Origin: Membranipora membranacea
Taxonomy: Eukaryota; Bryozoa; Gymnolaemata; Cheilostomatida; Membraniporidae
Assembly (NCBI GenBank): GCA_914767715.1
Contig: OU612065.1
Span: 26,600,001-26,664,000 of the forward strand
Length of the DNA: 64,000 nucleotides
Direction of reading: 5' to 3'
Both the position numbers and the translations under genes were made by a program. Shown here in pieces: positions 58,345 to 64,000 of the stretch (within the stretch, counting starts at the first letter, position 1; every line of letters starts with the position of its first letter). A model generated the notes under the pieces. That model saw only the letters and a program-made list of their open reading frames with translations, was not told the DNA's origin and searched no databases.

Positions 58345-61300
58345 TTACAGATTTAACATGGATAACTCCTCTAACTGGCTCGAGTATTCTTTCAAAGCTG
58401 GCTTCACTTCATGAGCGATAAACTGTTCCACCTGTATCAAATAAAAACCCATGTATTCATGTAATTAATTGTATAGGGTGAAATTATTTGAATTGAATAA
58501 TCTTCATTCGACTGGCAACGAGAGATGCCAACGACCATACATTGCAGTAGCATCCAGCGGTTTTAAGATCTTTATAGAGAAAATTTAGACGATGAACAAT
58601 TCCCATCAGACTAAAAATGAATAAATAGGGTCTGTTTAACAAATTCATCAACACCATTTTCTGGAATCCAGAGAGAGAGAGAGAGATATTGTGCCAATGT
58701 TGACGTAAAGAAGCTAAACCTGATTTCTTTGAGAAATTCAAGCAGAAAAGATCGATTATTGCGATGCAGTAGTCTGAGCCCCTGGACTCTTGCCCTGGCC
58801 GGGGCTACACGGTTAACTTGACTGATTAAATAGAGTTAAGTACCTGTTGGGGACACCTGCCAGTAAAGCTACTCGGCTCCATCAGTTTCTCCAGCTCAGC
58901 GTGGATGGGCCCAAAGTACGAGCAGTCTCTGATCCTTTCTATAAGATCATTCTCCAGTCCGTGTTCTTTAACTGCTGCTCCGGCCTGCTGCGACAATACT
59001 CGGATCTGTTCATGACATTCCTGAAAAGACGAGAGGACTAAAAATTTACATTTGACAGGGTCTTGGGGTCAAAGTCATAATCACAAAAGATCTTCCTAGC
59101 TAATAAAAAGCTTTTTTTCAGTTTTATATGAGATTTTTTAACAATGGCAATTTATATTGAGTAAAAATTTGCGCAAAATTCCAATGTTATCAAACCTTGG
59201 TTTGATAGAGAAATGAAAATAAACCAATACCAATACCAACAGCTAGCGTCCACTGCAAGTTTGTGTTAAGTTACCTCATACAATACAGTTTGCATGTTGG
59301 AAATATTGCCCATGCCGTGACAATACATCTGATCAATTGTACTGTTACATGTTGGTCCATAACTGAAATTTTAACCATCTTACACAACTGTTACACTTAC
59401 TAAAGTGTTTGTAAACGTTCAGTTACACCACAAAGAAACTAAGGGCAGGGCTGCAGACGGTCCATTATGATTCAGCTGCATTATTATGTAACTAATGCAG
59501 AAAATGCAGCCACATAGTGACTTTCTAGTAAAACGAAGCAGATATAAAATAAAGGTTAAAAGCTACTCCACTACTCCATTGAACTGGGTCAGGCGCAGTG
59601 CTTTCAGACTTAATTTCTCTATGATTTCAACAACAAAATAGTACTTATTGTGAATCATACTCCCTAACAGTTTTGAAAGGAGATAGGACTTTGTCACATG
59701 CGCCAAAAACCTATAATTATATATTTCAGACGTTATAGCATTATAGGTGTTTCATCATAACAACACCAGACTTCCTATCAACCTAACTGGCAAAGAATGG
59801 GGTGCTGTTTCGGTAAGTTAAACCAAGGAGCTGTTACTCCTTGGTTAATCTTTCCTCATAGTTAGGGAGAGAATTTAGTAAACTTCATGCGACCGTTCTG
59901 TACCAGCGTTAAAGCAAGGAAGGACTGCCACTGTGAATTACAACGATCTTAGCATATTTGAATAGCAAAATATCTCTTCATCATCACAAAGAATGATAAT
60001 CCCATATATGTCTCAGCTGACTAGGACTACATCATACAGCGTGGGTTAATCATCAGTACCATGACTTTGCTTTCCCAAGTTGTATGTTGATTTAAGGCCC
60101 TTAGGGGGAGGGGTGTTATAGCAGTGATAACAGTGTTGAGAGTGCTGTTATATGGTACATATAGTGGTTAGTTCACTAGGTATTTATACAGAAGATCCTC
60201 AATTTGTTTCATTCACAAATATTTTGTTGTTGAGTTCTACTTTGACATTCCGGCTTTCTCACTTTGCAGGAAAGTCTAGTGGGGCATACAATGGATTTTC
60301 ATCAGGGTCAGGAGATAATACACAGCAGATGGCGCGGAGAAAGAGCGCAAGTGGAGACAGTGAGGGAGGTGGTAGTGTAGCCAGTGCAGGATCTGCAGGC
60401 GGAGGATCAGGGGGAGGAGGCAGTGGTGGTAGTTAGCGTGACGTATATCACACATATACATATTACATCAAACAGTTTTCTTAGTATGCAGTCACATTAT
60501 TGTTTAATCATCACAACTATAGTGATTCATAGGGTGAATCAACTGTCATTCTCAAGATGTAACCCTGTTACATCTTGACAAAATCATATGGAGTGTATCT
60601 AAGTATTTACAATTTTTTTATATTTTGCTTTAGTCTTTCCTATGATTCATGATATATAAATGAAATGTTACAGTCATAACAATCAGTAATTTTTTAGCAC
60701 CATCATATGTATAGAGAGCCTAGTCAAGTCTAGTCAAGTCGAGTCAAGTCTAGTCAAGTCAAGGCTACTCAAGTCATTGGCATAGTAAGGCATCCATTTT
60801 AGCAACATTCTTACTATGTGTCTATTGAACCTTTTCATGGAGACTAGAGGTATGATGTGATGGTATTTATGAACTTTACCACCGCTATAAACAGAGCGTA
60901 ACCAGATCCATCATGTTATGTTACTACATTTCTGAAGTATTTCCAACCAATCTCAATAAATTCTATAGACCTTTGTGTGTTGTTCCTTGTACAAGATCTG
61001 TTGCTGTGATGATAATTTGGCCAATACAAAACCAATGGCAACAGCTCAGGACTGATCAAGTTTTACCACATACAGGAATGCTAGTATACCAATCCCATTC
61101 CTAGAGCCTGTTCAGGCTACATTTCAAAAGACATTGGTTTGACTTAGTCTCGAGATCTAGGTGCACATGCACTAAAGCACAGCAAGTTTGAGAGAAGGAT
61201 TGAGAGCATCAGCGTGCTGGGAGGTCACTCACAATCTGATAGCACAGAATCAAGGTCAACAGGCACAGCTAAGACAGTTATTATACATTCTGACATAGAA

Positions 61301-62408
61301 ACCAGAGAGGCTATTGCTTTCACATAACAAAACGTCATGTTCCTTCTTCATAAGCAATTATAAGTGGTGGAAATGGCTGACCGTTCAAGATCATCAAACA
61401 GGCTTTGCTGGACCCAACACAGGTACACATGATTTTTCCTACAAAACCGTTATTCAAACTCTAATAGAATTACCATATTACTGAGATGTTTTTTTTGTTT
61501 TTTTCTGGTCCCCTAAGTCTTAGTTGACCGCCCTATTCAACGGCTTGTGTTGGGTAGATGTCTTACACCCACCCTTACCCGCCGTTGCCGGCTACTCTTT
61601 TTTGGAAGAGACAGAGGGGGATCTTTATACTGCATGCAAGCACACAGTAGACTTCCTGTATTTATGGTGTATGGTTTGCATAGTACAGACCTGTCTGTTA
61701 GCTCCTTTTTTCACCATCGCCATGATAATATTCTCGGTGGCCATGAAAGGCAACTCCTGCTTAACTCGTCGCTCTATGACTTTTGGATAGACTACAAAAC
61801 CCTCTGATATATTCTGAAGAGTGCTCAGTATGATATCTGCTGTGAGGAAGGCCTCAGCTAGGCAGATCCTCCTGTAGTAAATGAAGATAAAGCAAGCAAT
61901 GAAAATGATATCACCTTGAGATTATATCACTTTTTTTCCGGCACTATTTGGAAAACGTTTCACTATTGCAATGAAACAGATTGATGAAAGTGTTAAAAAA
62001 AGAAATGCATATTACCTGCAACAGAATAACCTTCTTTGCTCAAAGAGTCACAGCCTAGCCAGGTAGTCCTCAAGTCAATGTGGACAGGGACTGGGAGCTC
62101 CAGGGCGATTGACTATGCCAGGGAGAAAGGGATATTATTGTACTAATTGAGTACTAATAAATAACAACCAAGAGTTGTCTACTTTAAAGTCAAGGGAGCA
62201 CAACTAAATGACATGTGACACTTTTTGGCAGGTGCAAAACTTTGCAGCCACACAACACACCTGTTAGCACTATCATCGAGTGTCCTCTCCATCCACTGAA
62301 CAGACAGTGTCATGAGAGGATCCTGTACTAGTGTCATCAGATGTCGCGCAAGAGAACAACATCTCTCAGATCTCATAGGGTTCCTCTTGTAAGGCATGGC
62401 ACTAGATC
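58345..62408 (-). CDS. ADSL: Adenylosuccinate lyase, C-terminal part (5' exons off the window)
   Basis: Minus-strand exons in order: 62408-62261, 61871-61691, 59020-58844 and 58431-58345, joined in phases 2, 0 and 0, ending at TAA. The enzyme cleaves adenylosuccinate to AMP plus fumarate and SAICAR to AICAR plus fumarate (cytosolic purine synthesis and the purine nucleotide cycle). The first exon holds the fumarate-lyase signature [17 protein letters not shown], which includes the catalytic serine loop, then [14 protein letters not shown]. The next holds [19 protein letters not shown] and [17 protein letters not shown], then [16 protein letters not shown]. The third is [20 protein letters not shown] through [11 protein letters not shown], and the last is [18 protein letters not shown] to the stop. 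Near-continuous match to animal ADSL from memory. No upstream exon was found in 62409-64000, so that intron exceeds 1.6 kb. The 3' end converges on the PLAT/MSP gene, about 290 bases away. Confidence 0.93.
58440..58445 (+). terminator. Candidate polyadenylation signal AATAAA of the PLAT/MSP gene
   Basis: AATAAA about 385 bases past the stop at 58054. If used, the 3' UTR would cross the last ADSL exon antisense. Weak evidence. Confidence 0.25.
58768..58810 (+). repeat. Short dispersed repeat, family E copy 2
   Basis: AGTAGTCTGAGCCCCTGGAC then TCTTGCCCTGGCCGGGGC. Matches 46497-46570. Confidence 0.4.
59797..61327 (+). CDS. Small Gly/Ser-rich N-acylated protein nested in an ADSL intron
   Basis: Proposed exons 59797-59812, 60270-60428 and 61161-61327 give 113 aa in frame. 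It starts [14 protein letters not shown]: Gly2 followed by Cys3-Cys4 is a classic dual-acylation signal (myristoyl plus palmitoyl), as in membrane-anchored adaptors. Exon 2 is low complexity ([13 protein letters not shown], then Gly/Ser repeats). Exon 3 reads [20 protein letters not shown], then [17 protein letters not shown] and TAA. The exon 1/2 join is strong (GTTTCG|GTAAGT, TTTGCAG|GAAAG). The exon 3 acceptor (AGATCTAG at ~61160) is less certain, and a stop at 60434 would end an unspliced version. I recognise no family beyond the MGCC start also seen in LAMTOR1. The whole gene lies inside ADSL intron 59021-61690 on the opposite strand. Confidence 0.5.
60720..60777 (+). repeat. Minisatellite of AGTCAAGTCT units
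   Basis: About five imperfect tandem 10-base units (TAGTCAAGTC, GAGTCAAGTC and so on) in the intron shared by ADSL and the nested gene. Confidence 0.85.
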
Positions 62409-64000
62409 CTACAGAAAATAAATGTATTGCTCTCAATAGATATGACATAACATATTTTATTCCAATTCTTTTGCAAGAGAAGATCAAAGATAGTTAAAAA
62501 CAGCTATCGAAGGGTTGCTGCCATTAATTGGATTCCTAGACCTTCATGAATTTTTTTTACATATTCAAACTTCATCTATCACCTGTTGATTTGGCTCAAA
62601 AAAGGACCATCCCAGTGAGTTGGTTGGTGGCTCAAATCATGATTGTATGTGATCTCCGTTGGGCATGACCCGATGCACTGTGTTATCAGTGCGACACAAA
62701 AAACCAGATGATGCCAGAGGAAAGATAAATCCCGCTTTCTAATGTGACATCCTGGAGAGCAAAAAGATATCAACACATATTAAAACCGCATAGCAAATTT
62801 ACAAATGGTTAAAGTTGGCTTGTATATATAAGAGTGTACATAGCATCCAGTCTAGACGAGAGTAACTTGTTAGCATGTGACATTGGTCCTTTATGCAGCT
62901 AAAATAAGGAACTCATAAAGAAAATACAAATCCATCGAAATTATATAATTGTAAATTTGTGTTGTTTATGGGCCTTCATTTTGGATAAAAGTCACCCATC
63001 TACAAACACATTTCTGGTGCGCATGAGGTTGTGTAGTTTAAAAGCTAAAAAGGCTGCGAATGTGATTATGTGGCATTCCAATATCAAACACTCCTTATCT
63101 CCGCAGTGCTTGGAAATGAAATGTCACAATGTCGAAATCATAGCCATATGAGCTCTTAATCTAAATGTTGTGTCGTGGTAATTACCATGGGCCATTATGG
63201 CAGCTGTAAAAAGAGTCATTGTTGCTATTTCAGGAATTAAGAGTTTGTCAAAAATGACACGCACTACAAAAAGCATTAGAAGCGAAGTGTAACCAGATAA
63301 GGATTTTTCCGGACTAGAGATTGAAGTAGAGCCGTAAAGCAACACTGCATATGGGCTTTTGACTGATCATCAAAGAGCTGTTCAGGTATACATTTCAATC
63401 CTTTGATAAGCCAATGTCTGATGAGTCAAAGTCCCCCTTCTACTGACACTTCCATGTGTCTATAGAGGGGGTAACTCCAACGCTGGCAAAATGGATCAAA
63501 CTTAGTCTAAGTTAATGCTACGCAGGTCACAAAAGAGCTTTCTAGATCTAGCTAAAGTAACTCAATGCAATATGCAATAATGCAATATTCTCAATGTACA
63601 ACAGTGATCGGTGTCTCGGTGGCGGAAAATCCATATGTTGTTTGGCAGAGAAAGAAATGGAAAAAATGAAAAACCACGCAGCTGGCTGGAATGCTGAAAC
63701 TCCGAGTTGCTAGGCAACACCTTACCATTTTTCAATATGTTATCTAGCATTTAGAGAATTCATTGTTATGGTATGCAAAAACCAATGAGAATGAAACATG
63801 AGAATGAGGCTGTCCTCATGTTATATAGACAAAGGTAGGTCTGGGCCGCAGTGTTGCGTTGAACAATTGTTACCCCTAACTGCAAGTAAGCAACGACTGC
63901 GATCTGAACTTCTATGATGCACCCTATGATTTACCGTTAGCCAGATTTGAAATATTGACATATTGACAATTGGAAGATTCGGATTCAAAGCGTTGGGTAT
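62409..64000. other. ADSL upstream intron, no exon recognised
   Basis: No minus-strand segment codes for the expected next ADSL stretch (the part ending in ...EPFEK.QIG in animals), so the preceding exon lies beyond 64000. A half copy of family D (GGCAAAATGGATCAAACTT) is at about 63484-63510. Confidence 0.55.

Noticed and set aside
58847-59041. Plus-strand frame of 64 codons
   Set aside because: Antisense shadow of the ADSL exon 58844-59020, which has the strong [12 protein letters not shown] match.
61381-61430. ATGGCTGACCGTTCAAGATC as the start of another plus-strand gene
   Set aside because: Opens a short frame ending at a possible donor (CACAG|GTACAC), but no continuing exon could be found before the ADSL exon region; too little support.
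61524-61790. Plus-strand frame of 88 codons with hydrophobic stretch
   Set aside because: It is the antisense shadow of the ADSL exon 61691-61871.

Overview
This window is nuclear DNA of an animal, not a microbe. Its genes are split into many short exons with GT/AG introns of a few hundred bases to a few kilobases. Intergenic DNA is AT-rich and carries a tRNA-derived SINE, a U2-snRNA-headed repeat, LINE fragments, MITEs and microsatellites. Gene content (GLIS-type zinc fingers, a polycystin-1-like PLAT protein, ADSL, TMEM220, REX1BD) is metazoan. Low protein similarity to vertebrates and an unusual PAN/TPR receptor pair suggest an invertebrate, possibly an early-branching one. I cannot name the species.

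Layout. 1-2899 (-): 5' part of a REX1BD homologue running off the left edge. 2900-6544: gene-free, with a LINE 3' remnant and a perfect 35-bp-arm palindrome. 6545-9832 (+): TMEM220 homologue. 11047-17748 (+) and 21642-28206 (+): two tandem paralogues, each 10 exons, encoding a secreted-type N-terminus, a PAN/apple-like domain, a TPR-like ectodomain, one membrane helix and a conserved cytoplasmic tail. Between them on the minus strand, 18483-20307, lies an unrecognised four-helix membrane protein. 28207-31324: no gene seen. 31325-43716 (+): 12-exon GLIS-family transcription factor with five C2H2 fingers and long Gln/His/Pro-rich flanks. 44886-58054 (+): 15-exon polycystin-1-like protein with helix, PLAT domain, two helices, a cytosolic loop holding a VAP-like MSP domain, and two terminal helices. 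58345-62408 (-): the 3' half of ADSL, with a small opposite-strand gene (59797-61327) inside one intron.

All exon joins were made by hand from splice sites, reading frame and phase. Every complete model below sums to an intact frame. The two PAN/TPR paralogues support each other's exon boundaries: exons 3, 7 and 8 have identical lengths (827, 105 and 212 bases) in both.

Most interesting are the PLAT plus MSP fusion, the PAN/TPR receptor pair, the SINE-like repeat whose head is the 5' end of U2 snRNA, and a nested transposon structure (a CACTA-type element with a 3-bp target duplication inside a TA-flanked MITE) in the PLAT gene's largest intron.
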